DNA of 64,000 nucleotides, from positions 9,011,438 to 9,075,437 of the forward strand of contig OZ007506.1 of NCBI GenBank assembly GCA_963931865.1. The letters run 5' to 3'. This DNA comes from Axinella damicornis. Its lineage: Eukaryota > Porifera > Demospongiae > Axinellida > Axinellidae. Numbering within the stretch: position 1 is the first letter of the stretch; every line of letters begins with the position of its first letter. This document shows, one piece after another, positions 1 through 11,527 of this stretch. Position numbers and translations under genes: made by a program. The notes beneath the pieces are model-generated. The model saw only the letters and a list, made by a program, of their open reading frames with translations, was not told the origin of the DNA and did no database searches.

Positions 1-412
1 CATGACACCTTCATCGCTTCTGTTTACAACTTCACCAGCAGTTGTTCAGCGTTCATTCTTCAGCGCTCCTTCTCAGGACAGTCCTGTGTATATTTTGCCC
101 ACCATTGTGCTGAATATGGGGGTGTGTCGTACTAATCTGCGCATGCGTAGTTGGTGGATCTGCCAGAGACTAAGTCGAAAGTACGTCCAAAAAAAAAATT
201 CGCCCGGCCCCGGCGAATTTTTTTTTTGGACGTACTTTCGACTTAGTCTCTGGCAGATCCACCAACTACGCATGCGCAGATTAGTACGACACACCCCCAT
301 AAGCACATGGTGGGGCAAAGTATACACACAGGACTGTCCTGAGAAGGCAGAGATAGAAGGAACGCTGAACAACTGCTGATAAAGCTATAAACAGAAGCAA
401 TGAAGCTGTCAT
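1..412. repeat. Large foldback palindrome, cut by the left window edge
   Basis: The two halves are inverted copies of each other. The left arm (about 1-205) and right arm (about 215-412) pair through stretches such as cagcagttgttcagcg / cgctgaacaactgctg and caggacagtcctgtgt / acacaggactgtcctg. The inner 95 bp on each side is essentially perfect. The centre is a short GC-rich spacer between A9 and T9 runs. The outermost arm still pairs at base 1, so the element continues outside the window. A solitary half-arm copy lies at 2028-2105. Probably a non-autonomous foldback transposon; no coding content seen. Confidence 0.85.
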
Positions 413-774
413 GAGGTACAGAGATGGATATAATATTATTACATGGATTGAGTGTGATTTCCCGTCATTTCTGTTCCAAAGTACTACTGTACTGACATTT
501 TTCAGGGTTCAAATCACTCTCATGATCGACTGGTAGTTGAGTCCGGTAGATAAGTCTGCATTCGCTGATATTCTCAGTGATGCTGCATATTACATATTGT
601 GCTCAGTATACAATAATGTAGTTGAAGTATAATCTCGGTCACCACACTCGCGCACAGCGGAGTCGTCTGGTCGACTGCCCATATATGACTTGTTCTGAGG
701 TGGCTGATAAGTAGCTGTGGACCACAGTGCTTCCATATACGGTGTTTTTTCCTAACCAACGACGAGTAGCAATC
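413..774. other. Gene-free stretch with a decayed foldback remnant
   Basis: No coding exon is recognised. Bases about 630-745 resemble half of the foldback element at 48152-48458 (shared words around gactgcccatat, gataagtag and tccatatacgg), so this is probably a diverged transposon arm. Confidence 0.45.
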
Positions 775-1075
775 ATGGCGTGCAAAAGTTCCGGTGGTAG
801 TAGTTTCTCTGAGGCTCTTTCCTATGCTTTGCGAAGGCTGAAAATGACACGGATTACTGTGAAAGATGAGCAGCGCTCCTCCATGAGAGCTGTGTACGAA
901 GGCAGCGACGTGTTCATGTGGCTAGTTACCTACTGGCTATGGCAAGAGCCTGTGCTACCAAGCACTCCCTTTCCTCATGGACTAGCTACAAGAAGGGACT
1001 TGTAGACAGTGGAAAGAGCTGTGGTGTGCTTGTTGTGAGCCTCATGCACGTGTACGCGGGTGTGTTTACGCACAG
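775..1075 (+). pseudogene. RecQ-like DNA helicase N-terminal fragment, frameshifted
   Basis: From the ATG at 775 the first 49 codons read like the start of a RecQ-family helicase core: a short helical lead, then KDEQRSSMRAVYEGSDVF, which precedes Walker A in this family. The Walker A (motif I) equivalent, PTGYGKS followed by LCYQALPFLMD, is present just downstream but in another frame. At least two small indels (near 924 and 985) break the reading frame. The fragment stops before the DEAH box. Its 3' flank (1141-1202) matches the right end of the foldback transposon at 56545-57033, which also carries a piece of RecQ. I read it as a transposon-captured gene fragment and not a working helicase. 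Confidence 0.7.
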
Positions 1076-1140
1076 TTAAGCCCAACCCATTCGCAAACGT
1101 CACAATTAGAATTGACGTAATATTCACATTTAAATGAAAC

Positions 1141-1202
1141 GCATGCGCAAACAGTGTGTACCAGGCCTTCTCCCCGCGATTGAATGTCTGGGTACGAGGC
1201 TA
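1141..1202. mobile_element. Right terminus of a foldback (9-bp TSD family) element
   Basis: The segment from gcatgcgcaaacagtg to tgggtacgaggcta aligns with the right end of the element at 56545-57033. The corresponding left terminus is not recognisable, so the copy is truncated or rearranged. Confidence 0.6.
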
Positions 1203-2027
1203 GTCGTCGACCAAACTCCTCTGCCGTGAGCGAAAGTCTGGTACCAGACTAAGCTAAGTAAGTCGCTGGAAGTCTGTACTGTATTTGGGATGCATTATTT
1301 GAAAGTGCAGAGCAGCCTTCTCCCCGCTTCTCCCATGGAGAACTTGAATCGTAGAACAAAAGAAATTACAGTGTATGTGATCTTGTCACATTGCCACTCC
1401 CTCTAGTCGGTGCTAAAGCACCCCACCTATAGCTAATCAAATTGGAGGGGGGTGATATGGCGAATCCACATGCACGTGCACAGTTATGCATGCCTCAGGG
1501 ATATCGATATACTGTGCAAATGTATCACAACCTACGTGGGACACCCCTTTCAGAACGTTATATACTCCATTCTAGCTGATTCATTTTCTCATGAATTTCA
1601 TCTTTGCACAGATGGCTTGTTGACTGGCACCAATCTACTAGCTACCTGGAGTACGACGTAAAGCAGCAAGCAGCGTTTTGGCCAGTGTGGGTGGCTGAAG
1701 AAATTGAAGATGCATACAGGACTGTTTGCAAACACTTTGATTGAGCTCATCATGTGTACATGAGCATGGTAGTAGCTGTATACATGTACTCAGGAGCCCA
1801 TAAGCTCCTGATGTACTGATGCAGTACAAAAAACTAAATGGACAAATGAATGGCTAAGGTAATTGAGGGGTTCCAAGTTTAGTTTGGGGTCCAGGCCAAG
1901 TTCATGGAGACTCAGCAAACACCAGCTCCTTCTGTCTCTGCTACCAAACACTCGTCCGCTCCAAGCTCTGTGCTGCACGTTCAAATTGCAAATTTGTGGG
2001 TGTGGTTAGGGTTGGGTTACGGTTTAG
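1203..2027. other. Gene-free stretch
   Basis: Only short chance ORFs on both strands. No splice-linked exon, RNA gene or clear repeat recognised, apart from a weak palindromic remnant near 1205-1252. Confidence 0.4.
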
Positions 2028-2105
2028 CGCATGCGTAGTTGATGGATCTGCCAGAGACTAAGTCGAAAGTACGTCCAAAAAAAAAATTCGCCCGGCCCCG
2101 GCCCC
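2028..2105. repeat. Half-arm copy of the 1-412 foldback element
   Basis: Nearly the same sequence as one inner arm of the palindrome at 1-412 (catgcgtagttg ... gagactaagtcg ... ttcgcccggccccgg), ending at the GC-rich centre. The second arm is missing. Confidence 0.75.
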
Positions 2106-2137
2106 CCGATGACGCGATGGTAGACAATACTACAGTA

Positions 2138-2177
2138 TAGTCTCGTTCCCAGACGGATGGGTCTAGGCACGAGACTA
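2138..2177. mobile_element. 40-bp foldback element with perfect 9-bp TSD
   Basis: The sequence runs from tagtctcgttcccagac to gtctaggcacgagacta, two inverted termini with almost no interior. It is flanked by actacagta on both sides (2129-2137 and 2178-2186). It is the smallest member of the TAGYCTCGTTCCCAGRC family. Confidence 0.85.
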
Positions 2178-2764
2178 ACTACAGTAATGGGTGACCTTAT
2201 GTTCCCTTCCATGACTGATATGACAAGTGCCACATCTCCATCTGGAGGGTACTCTTCCATTTCAAACCCAAATAACAACAGCTGTAAAGGAGTCAGGTTT
2301 GGAAAGAATGCAAGTAGTACATACACAGTGTTACATATAGCTTCCATTCCATGCATTCGGAGACCTCTTCGTTACTATCCCTACGAAACAAAGGTGCCTG
2401 GGAATGAGGCAGTTTCTTGGCCAATGTTGTGCAGTGCCTATACATTGTGTCTGATCTATATAACTCCCACAGAAGTACGTATGCGGCAAAAACATGGCTA
2501 GGATTTGAAGTTCTTGCCGGCAAACTATGCAAATTATTGTTGAACAGTGAAATGTTCAACTGGTTCCCTGACTTAGCAACCATATGTGATGCACGATTGC
2601 TCTTTGCCTGCCTCCAGACTACCTAGTTCCAACGGATGACTCTCATTGATCTTGGAAGGTGTATTACGTTGGGTACTGGACAATTAAGGAAACAGTGATT
2701 CATGACATGTCACCAAACTTGAATTCATTAGCCACCACGCCCCCAGCGATGCCAAACAGCAAAC

Positions 2765-5700
2765 ATGGCAACCGCAGAACCTCATCTACCGGTGATCGGC
2801 AACCTTCAGGTCTCCTACGTGAGGAAGGAGCCCCCCGAAATTCAAGATAAAGGTCAGAAAGATGTCGCTAAGCTGACAGAGGCAGCCTCCTTTCTCGCTG
2901 GGTGGGAACTTGGCACACTGCAACGCGTAACTCAGCCCCGCCCAGGCGACGTTTATCACCACCCACACACTGTAAAACAGCCACGACCGCTGGGACTGCT
3001 ACCAGATCGTGGAGCGAGGCTGGATACCCTCAGGGAGCTAACGAAGATACTGTCCCCAGCTCCTCCAGCAAGTGCTCCTGCAATCGCCTATCACAGGAAC
3101 AGGACAGCACAAGAGAGTGCACAGGATATGCAAACAAATTCTGTTCTGCTGGAGGAGAAAGGTTCCACCAAACCAAGCGCTTCTGACGTTCAACCCCAAG
3201 AAGGTTTGATTTCTGCAACAGTCAGTGGCAAGCCAGGTGTGTCTTCAACAGTTTCAAAGCCCAGCAAGCCAACTAGAGACTCCAATTCACCAGGAATTCT
3301 ATTCCGCCATCCTGGAAAGGATAACAAGGGTGCAGCAACCCAGAGCCAACTCCCCGAAAACCAACACACCCCTCTCCCTGTGGCCGCTCTAAAGGAGCAA
3401 GTGGATGACCACGAGTACATGGACACGCTGGCCAAGTGCAACATAAAAGAGTATGGTTTATCTGATCCACGGATTCCAACAGGATTGATGAGACGAACAA
3501 GAACCCTTCCTGGTGCTGCTCTGCAGGGATACAGCAATAGCAGTCAGCTGCCAAATGTTCAACTTTCTCCTGGGAGGAAAACAGCGAAGCTTGGAAGGTT
3601 CAGTCACCATAATGTTACTTTATGGCAGAGAAGTTGAAGAATGTAGCATATATACTTTTTGCCAACCCACCAAGCTTGTATGTATGTCAATAGTTATGCA
3701 ATTAAAAAGTCATTTTGTTTCTTCTTTGATCCTTGCAGGATGGCTCACAGCAGGTCAGCAAGTCTCGAGTATGTTACATTCACTGGACAGGCTCAGCTTT
3801 TTAACAGGATGCTAACAGCTGATATCAGAGATGCCCTCGGGTATGAGCCATGTGAACGGTGTAGGCTGAAAGGAGGACGGTGTGCGAGGTGTAAGGCCCT
3901 GCGTACTGGTGGAGGTTACATCATTCTTGATACCACTGATCTGCCAGAAGAGGACAATAAACTTCGGAGATTCGGGAGATGTGAGTCAGCTGATATGTGT
4001 TGTTCCGTGTGCCGGATTGCTCACATAAGCGAACAAGGGGGCAGTAGCTGAGTGAGCGAAGTGAGCGAATCTACTTGTACTTATAAACGTGCATGTGTGT
4101 ATGCAGGTGACATTCTCTTTACAAACTGTAAAGTGAAAACTAACACGATCACTAATGTGCATTTTGTGTGAAGAGAAGAAAAGAACGGCCAAAAAAAGAG
4201 AAAAAGTCAGCTGTCAGGAGTGGGATTCGAACCCACGCCTACAAGAGTAGACTGCGACCTGAACGCAGCGCCTTAGACCGCTCGGCCATCCTGACTTGCT
4301 GGAAGTGTCGGTAACAGGATATCACAATGATTCCAGTGGGTTACAGAATTCACATACGTACTGTGTGAAAGTAAGAAATAATTTCAGGAGTGAGATTCCG
4401 GCCAATGTCTACAAAAGTAGACTGCAACCTGAGCGCAGCACCTTAGACCGCTCAGCCATCCTGACTTGTACTAGGAAATAACAGCATACAAGAATCATTT
4501 TTGTCCATACTGGATGAAAGTAAACAGTAAACAATAAACATACCCAGCTACCAAAAAATCAAAACTAATAATTATGCACTATAATACAAAAATAACTGAG
4601 AAATAGAAAAAGTCAGCTGTCAGGAGTGGGATTCGAACCCACGCCTACAAGAGTAGACTGCGACCTGAACGCAGCGCCTTAGACCGCTCGGCCATCCTGA
4701 CTTGCCGTAGCAGTCACTCATAATCACAATGTTTTCATTTGTACTTATGGGCTTCAATGGAAAGGTCACGAGGTCTTCCCTCTGACACTGCACACATATA
4801 CATGTACTTACAAATGTGAGACTTCGATCGGCATCCATTCGATTCCATTGGGTAACCCAGTACATAGGTTAATTGTATTGACCTCTGGGGAAATTTTGTG
4901 AGGCTATAACCATAGCAACAGAAACGATCACGTACATTGGTTTTGTTCTGATACTTCCAGTTTATGGATTTGGTGATGGTGGACGTTCTGGGTATGGTGA
5001 GAACATGGAAGGGAAGCTTGGAAGGCGGAGGCATCGGAGCACAAAGGACAACAGTCTAAAGGAGTTTGGTGGGGTTCATTCTACGGAGGGTTTTGGTGAT
5101 GGAGACGGCCCAAGGGGAGGTGGTGGGAAGCTTAGGGATGGGGGTGGAAGTGGACGTGGCTGGGGAGATTTTGGAGGAGGTGATAGGGTGGGTGGTGAGG
5201 GAGTTGGGGGCAGAGTTGGGGACACCAGTGGGAGACTTGGAAGTGCTTACGACAGAGGACAGGTAATATTATGACTATATGTGGATTGTTGATGGGGGCA
5301 ATATAGATATGACTTCCAATGCTTCATTTCTTCAGGGGCTGTCCCAAAGGATCAGTACAGCTGGAGGAGACAGAGATGGGTGAGTTCTGTTGTGTATCAC
5401 GTGTAGAAGAAGCAGAGGCTGAACTAACGGACCTACCTGATTTGCAGAGATGAAGATGGAAGAGGATTTTATGGAGGAGAAGAATCTTCAGGTAACTGGA
5501 AAACGAGTAGTTAGACATTGTTACGATGCTGACATGCTGCAAGTCACTCCTTGTAAGAGGAGGGAGGAAGGGGGTGGATCGAGGGGGAAGGAGGGAGGGG
5601 GGAGGGAGGGAGGGAGGGGAGGGAGGGAGGGAGGGAGGGAGGGAGGGAGGGAGGGAGGGAGGGAGGGAGGGAAGGAAGGAGGGAGAGAGAGATTGAAGGA

Positions 5701-8700
5701 GGGAGAGAGAGATCGAGGGAGGGAGGGAGGGAGGGAGGGAGGGAGGGAGGGAGGGAGGGAGGGAAGGAAGGAGGGAGAGAGAGATTGAAGGAGGGAGAGA
5801 GAGATCGAGGGAGGGAGGGAGGGAGGGGGAGGGAGGGAGGGGGGAGTTCTATTTGTCTACTGTACAGCATACTAAAATCAATTCAGTATAGTTGCCAATC
5901 TAGCTCTGAGTGTGTACAGCGTAATCTCAGTTTGCTAATTCAGCGTGATTGTATCTGTGTAGCTGTCTCATGATCATTGGCCAAAACTGGCCAGCTGCCC
6001 TTTTGGTGTGACACTAAAACTCGTATCTACCTACATATCTATCTATACTATCAATGTAGTAGTATACTATTGCAAACGTGTTCCTCCAGGCCGTACCCGA
6101 CTGGGCAGTGCACTGCATGGGAGGCGTGGGACAGAGGACCAACCACAAGATGGTGCTGATGGCTTTGACTCTGGCCGGCAAAGCAGTACCTCACATAGGC
6201 CTGTGTCTCGTATGGCTGGGTCACGACCGGGCTCTATGCTGGGCAGCCGACCCGGCAGCTCCATGAGGAGAGGGGGGAAGGGGATTGAACGGAGGGACAG
6301 GATAAGGAGAATGGGAGACACTGAGGTATGTATGTACACATGCTCTCCATACCCACACACATGCACACACAGCTTCCAATTACATATATAGTACACAACA
6401 AATTCAAATGACATTGTCTGCTTTGAATTTAAAGTGAACTGTTTCGAATCCTCTTCATGGCAGCAAAGTTGCTTTGGCAGCATCAATTAGGTGGTTTAAT
6501 TCTCGTGTTAGATTGGTGACTAATGTGTAGGGAAAATCTGTGACAGGTAATTACATTATGCAGGGAGACAAGGATGGCGTCAAAGGTCATGGACGTAGAA
6601 GAGGTGAAGGTGGGAGTGGCAGTGACAGTGGGGATGATGAGGAGGGGAGGAGGAGGAGGAGAAGGAGAGGTGCAAATAAGGATGATACGGACAAGGGCAA
6701 GGTGAGGGATAAGAATGTTACATGCTCAGATGACGAGCACTGCTGTGTAGTAACTTAGGCCACACAAAGTTACACAGTGCCTGATAGCATGCATGTGCCT
6801 CTATGCAGACAGTTATTTATCAGACGTTTGAATAGCAATCTGATCCAGCTGTATGCTCAAACGGCAATGCTGGCATGCATGTATTTCAGGCATGTTTTTG
6901 CTGTGTTGACTTCTGGCCTATATTTGACCAGTCCAGCAGCTAGTCCGCAAAACATGAATAAAATTAGCCAGAGGAGGTTGGACACAGTCATACGATGTAC
7001 ATGTATGTGCAGAGGTGAATTTATATGGAGATGTTTCTGTACTGAAGTGTGTTCTCGGTAGTCTTTACGAGTATCTCAACAAAATTGACGTCATTTGAAA
7101 GCTCCAGTGGAGTAGATTCCAAATATTCCATCAACCCTGTACGGCCTCTTGAGGGATCAGCCGCACAGGTTTGCAGAGAAGCCAGTGCTACGAGGCACTC
7201 CTGGTACTCCAACTGGAAGCCTGCCCAACCTGAAGCACTCCTACCTTTCACCCTCCCCTACTGTAGCTTCACTTCTCGTTGGCACTTTAGGTTTACCTTT
7301 GGTCCCAGGCCATGCTGACGTGGGAACAAAGTTGTTGTGGCTAAGAATGTAAAACAATTTCTGTGCAGCACAGTCACATGTACAGAAAATACGTCCAACC
7401 TCCTCTCAGAATTAGCTATGCGCCATGAATTTCAACAGGAAAGATCTGACACATTCATACACACACACACACACACACACACCCACACACACGCACATAC
7501 ACACTTTACGCATGGTCACTCCTTCTCCCTCAGGGTGACTATGACCCCACAAAATTTGCCTACCATCACGAAGGAGAAGAAGAGCAGGAAGAAGATACTG
7601 GGTTCCACGGAGACCTGTGAGTACACACTTATAATATTTTATTCTAAGTAGTGAAGCTATACAATATATTATGTACGTCAAGTGTACTAAACCCACTCCT
7701 GCATATTATAATATCATAGTTTCACACTTCCCTCATCACACCCTCACACCCCAACCATCCTTTCTCTCCTCCACACTATTCACCAGCATCCGTTTCCGCT
7801 CCAAGCGTGATAATGTCAAAGCACTCCAGTGTACACTCAAGGAACTCCAGGGAATCGACCCCCTCGACTACCTCGCCAAGTACTGCATCATTGACCAGGA
7901 AAAGCTGCCCCACTATCGCAGGGTGTACGACAACGTGGACCGGGATGAAGACGACGAGATAGACATACTGGAGCTGGATTTTGCACTCAAGGCTGTCAAC
8001 TACAATCTCATATCTGACGCTGAAATGAGCTACATTCACTCTGTGAGTTGGTCAGCATAGGTTGGCTGCTACAGCGGTAACTTACTAGTGTGTATATGCT
8101 CCAATTTTGAATAATTATTCAAAATCACAGTCACTGACTGCTCTACACAATCATGTGAGCATATTATAGCTCAGCTTGTTTATATGCAGCAGTACTGACG
8201 ACGCATCAACTCATCAGTTATGCAGCATTAACATTAATTAGGTGATAGTTTGTCATATCAACGTACACACATCACACTACAATTTTGCTCCACATGGCAA
8301 CAATCCATCGCAGTACTCACATGATGTGTTGTCGCCTCCATCCTTGCTAATCTACTTATTACGCTAGGTTCTAGAGCTGGCTGGGAGGTACAAGCTGAAC
8401 TTTCGGCTCTTTTCCCTCATTGCGGCTCTCTCTGAGAAAGTGGTCGCTCTGGAGTAAGTGTGGAATGTACATACCATTACTTGAGCCCATCACATATAGC
8501 AAGCAGCCACAATGACGATGATGTCATCATGCACTCTTGCACATAGCAATGATGTAAAATGTGTCAAGAGGTCAAGTGCTTTCCCATGGGTACCGATTTG
8601 GTACCCCGAGTGATCCATATTTCATTACAGAATCCATGGCTTATTCATATGCATGTATACTTCCCACACTTTGAAGGTTCATACTCCAGCATCACAGGGC

Positions 8701-9788
8701 GAGCTTTTACGCATAATATTATGTTTTGGCTTAACTTAGTGCAGCACTGTTACTCCCATCACCATGATGTTGTCATGCATCTTCGTGCAGGGACATGGTG
8801 AAGCGTTTGATCAACAAGATGGACTTTGAAGCCTTGGCGGTCAAACTGAAGAAATGCAAGGTAGGGGCTTTGACAGGAAGCACCTTATCATACACACACA
8901 CACACACACACACATAATTATGGTTTCAAAACTCTAGTGGGTGGTTCAAGTAAAAACTGAACCTTGTGTTATTGAAATCAATTTTTATAGCCTCAGAGAC
9001 AAAGGAATACATATGGCTAGCTGTCCTCACCTGTGAATGTGCAGCTACGTAGTTAACTTGCATGTAATGTTAGCTTGCATATATAATCAGTGCACAAAGA
9101 CAGAAAGCCACACCCACCTTAATTGACTGGAATATGAATATCATTAAGGTACAGTTTATACTTGAACCACCCACATATACATTTGCAGAATATATTGTAC
9201 ATCAGCTTTCAGAGCAGTGTTACAAATGGGGAGCATAAATTCATGGTACAGTATAGTTACACACGCACACACACACTGCACACCACACCACACCACACAC
9301 CACCACAAATGCAACACACACACACAAACTACAGGAACTCTTCTACCTACTAGCAGATGCTGAGTCTTCCCAGGAGCATGAGGGTGGTGTAGTCACCACT
9401 TCCAACCTGGCTGTGGAGCTGCAGGCAGGGGGACTTACTCAGGTGAGAGTATCAACCACAAGCTACAAGTTCAGAGCATCCATTATGTTACAGAACTTGC
9501 TTCCTTTCTGGCACATGCAAGGTACATTGTATAATAGCGCATGAGTAGTACTAGTGCGCTGCTAGCTCTACTTAATCTGTAACCAGAGTTCCCCAATTAA
9601 TAATTATACGTAGTTTACTCATAATTATGTCCTTATGACAGGAGCATGTTGAATATGTTGTGGAGCGGTTAAACCATGAGGGACGTGGCTTCGTGGAGTT
9701 CCTGGACTACCTGACATATGTACCTCTCTTTGTGGAGATCCATGACTCCATATACGGCAACCCATTGGACTTCACAAGGACAAAATGA
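2765..9788 (+). CDS. Multi-exon CxxC / Gly-Arg-rich / EF-hand protein (family not recognised)
   Basis: Thirteen exons joined with consistent phase: 2765-3597, 3739-3980, 4961-5262, 5336-5379, 5448-5491, 6090-6325, 6564-6701, 7534-7616, 7787-8042, 8368-8453, 8791-8860, 9335-9442, 9642-9788, giving 862 residues. Residues 1-277 are Pro/Ser-rich and low in structure. Residues 316-329 form CERC-x6-CARC, a possible zinc-binding pair. A Gly/Arg/Asp-rich middle follows (about 360-610), ending in an acidic stretch. Residues 692-703 (DRDEDDEIDILE) form a full EF-hand loop, and a second degenerate EF-like helix pair (NHEGRGFVEFLDYL) lies near the C-terminus. All introns use GT-AG. Intron 2 holds the antisense tRNA-Leu cluster, intron 5 a GGGA satellite and intron 7 a MITE. 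There is no signal peptide or membrane span. It is likely a cytosolic Ca2+-binding protein. I do not recognise the family, and a ciliary role is only a guess. Confidence 0.82.
4213..4295 (-). tRNA. tRNA-Leu (anticodon CAG)
   Basis: An 83-nt cloverleaf on the minus strand starting GTCAGGATGGCCGAGCGG. The A box is TGGCCGAGCGG, the anticodon arm CTGCG-TTCAGGT-CGCAG (CAG at positions 34-36), a long class II variable arm follows, and the T arm is GTGGGTTCGAATCCCAC. The acceptor stem GTCAGGA/TCCTGAC pairs fully. It has no intron. It decodes CUG and lies antisense in intron 2 of the EF-hand gene. Confidence 0.96.
4383..4465 (-). pseudogene. tRNA-Leu(CAG) pseudogene
   Basis: The same 83-nt unit as its two neighbours, but the T arm is ruined (GTTCGAATC has become GGCCGGAATC) and the first acceptor pair and parts of the D and variable arms have changed. 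The anticodon stem-loop is still recognisable with CAG. A decayed middle copy of a tandem triplet. Confidence 0.85.
4619..4701 (-). tRNA. tRNA-Leu (anticodon CAG), second intact copy
   Basis: Identical over the mature region to the tRNA at 4213-4295, with the same flanking words (aaaaagtcagct and cttg). A recent local duplication, or gene conversion, is the simplest explanation. The B box GGTTCGAATCC and the class II variable arm are intact. Confidence 0.96.
5569..5846. repeat. GGGA/GAGA purine satellite
   Basis: About 280 bp of (GGGA)n, interrupted by two near-identical GGAAGGAAGG...ATTGAAGGAGGGAGAGAGAGATC blocks. It is purine-only on the + strand. It lies in intron 5 of the EF-hand gene. 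The long ORFs on both strands here come from the 4-bp periodicity and are not genes. Confidence 0.95.
6969..7407. mobile_element. MITE with CAGAGGAGGTTGGAC termini
   Basis: Inverted termini agaggaggttggac (6970-6983) and gtccaacctcctct (7393-7406). Flanks aaaattagc (6960-6968) and agaattagc (7408-7416) form an 8/9 target duplication. It lies in intron 7 of the EF-hand gene. A related inverted copy is at 30446-31276. The interior contains an open frame that aligns between copies only as repeat, so I do not call it an exon. Confidence 0.75.
7458..7502. repeat. (CA)n microsatellite
   Basis: Alternating CA with a few imperfections in intron 7 of the EF-hand gene. Similar CA/TG tracts occur near 8893-8914, 9260-9330, 31431-31452, 47339-47410, 53278-53389 and 55311-55338. 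Confidence 0.9.
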
Positions 9789-9999
9789 TCCTGAAGTGCA
9801 CCTCATAATAATTATTTGCATGTGTTATGACTCTTTTGTTTGTGTGCTTCGTCATATTATACATGCAGTAGTAGATAACAAGCCAATCAAAGTGTGCTGG
9901 ATAATTGTTACGTATTGCTTCTCTCTGTCTGGAACCAAGATAAGCAAACTACCTATTGTGCATCATACTGTTTGTCAAGGACCAATACCTATACTATGC

Positions 10000-10048
10000 T
10001 AGTCTCATTCCCAGACCCCCCCCCCCCCAGGGTCTGGGAATGAGACTA
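10000..10048. mobile_element. 49-bp foldback element with perfect 9-bp TSD
   Basis: tagtctcattcccagac ... gtctgggaatgagacta, separated only by a C run. Flanked by atactatgc at 9991-9999 and 10049-10057. It lies just downstream of the EF-hand gene. Confidence 0.88.
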
Positions 10049-10281
10049 ATACTATGCATGCCATGATACTATTAGCCTCATTCCCATGCCCAGCTTTTTG
10101 TTGCTTGCAGTACAAGGCAATGATACTATAATATCGGCTGAAAGCTACTAAGTGTTCATGCCTAGCCACATTCCCAGGCTCCTCCCCCTGTGCATGCAGA
10201 TGAAAAATACCAGCCATGATACTGTCTGTCTGGGAGACTTTTTGTAGCTATATGGACATGGTGAATAGAGGAATTTTGGAG

Positions 10282-10412
10282 TTGGGCAATAAAGCTTTGC
10301 CAGTGAGTACCACCTGAGCCCATGAGAAACTCACTATGGACTGCTTCTGAGCACTGTGGAATGTAATTGAACAAAGTATGGGTCACGTCACTGGCAAAGC
10401 ATTATTGTCCAA
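10282..10412. repeat. Small inverted repeat
   Basis: ttgggcaataaagctttgcc (10282-10301) pairs with ggcaaagcattattgtccaa (10393-10412), giving 20-bp arms around a spacer of about 90 bp. Possibly a MITE. No obvious target duplication. Confidence 0.55.
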
Positions 10413-11413
10413 AACTTTTGTCAAGAGGTTACATGCATCATAACTGTGACTGCAAGACAAAAAATAACCCTACCTGACCTTGACGATGCACAGCATGTGT
10501 ACATGTGTAGTAGGTATTGCCTATCCTCTGGTCCTTAGTAACATCCTGGTACAAGTTTGATGTTCACATGTTCGCTGTTGTAGGGATACAGTGGTTTCCA
10601 GGTTTCACTTTAGCAGTGAATACCAACATATGCACAAATACACTACCTTGGCATACCCAGCTGATTGATATATTATGAGCTCAAATATTAATTTTGGGAA
10701 TTGAAGTTAAGACAAGTTTCAAAGCACTGATTCAGTGTATACTGACTTAGTCAACAGATTCTTCCAGTGAGCAACTGAAAATATGAGCAATGATATCCCT
10801 AAAGTGTTGACAGGACTACAAGGGCTCCATGTACACACCCTCCTGTGAATAGAGAAGAGAATTATATCACAATGACATCACTACCATAAAAAAAAATGCA
10901 GTCAGTGAACAGAGAACTCGGGATACCAAGCCACTATTTCGAGTTTTAAGGGTGCACTGGTACCAATACCACTACTGTAAATCTGGCGCATGGAGCAATT
11001 ATAATAGTTTGAATTTATACACAATGGCAGGAGCAACATGTTAACGGGGAACGAGGATGAGAAGGACAAACTGCAGTCGTCGAGGACAAACTGCAGCCTG
11101 ACTCCTCAGAAGGTCTGACGTAGGTTTGACGCTACTGTTTCGACCCCAAACTACTGCTATGACTGTCGATCAAAGAAGCTGGACGACAAGTAAGTCACTT
11201 CCACTCCTTAGGTCAGGCAGTACTGGTAGCCTGGGAACGAGGCTAGGGTCAATACTGCCAGCATTGAACCGAATATTCTCCTCTACTGCTCTCCCACTCG
11301 TGCAATAACTACGTAGGTAACGTATTTCCGTGAATAGACACCACAGCGATTATTAACTATGACCAAGGTGAAACAGCAGCAGTGAGATATTCGCTCAGAA
11401 TAAATGGAGGTGC
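10413..11413. other. Gene-free stretch
   Basis: AT-rich with short chance ORFs only. I see no exon, RNA gene or clear repeat. It lies between the EF-hand gene (+) and the 3' end of SDF2 (-). Confidence 0.4.
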
Positions 11414-11527
11414 AGTCTCGTTCCCAGACCCAACCAACCCCAGCACAGATCGCTTTTAGTATCGCGCGAGAGGAACTATACTACAAGTGATACATGCACT
11501 GGATAAACGGTCTGGGAACGAGACTAC
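11414..11527. mobile_element. Foldback element, 9-bp TSD family
   Basis: Begins agtctcgttcccagac and ends gtctgggaacgagactac. Flanks tggaggtgc (11405-11413) and tagaggtgc (11528-11536) match at 8 of 9 positions. Confidence 0.75.

Noticed and set aside
4030..4075. GGGGGCAGTAGCTGAGTGAGCGAAG-like segment as a regulatory site
   Set aside because: A similar segment occurs at about 55640-55690, so it is more likely a short dispersed repeat.
5450..5870. Overlapping long ORFs of Glu/Gly/Arg or Pro/Ser/Leu repeats on both strands
   Set aside because: Produced by the (GGGA)n satellite. The real exon 5448-5491 ends at a good donor before it.
7149..7352. Open frame as an additional exon of the EF-hand gene
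   Set aside because: It lies within the MITE at 6969-7407, and the same sequence recurs at 31010-31275. The exons on either side join in phase without it.
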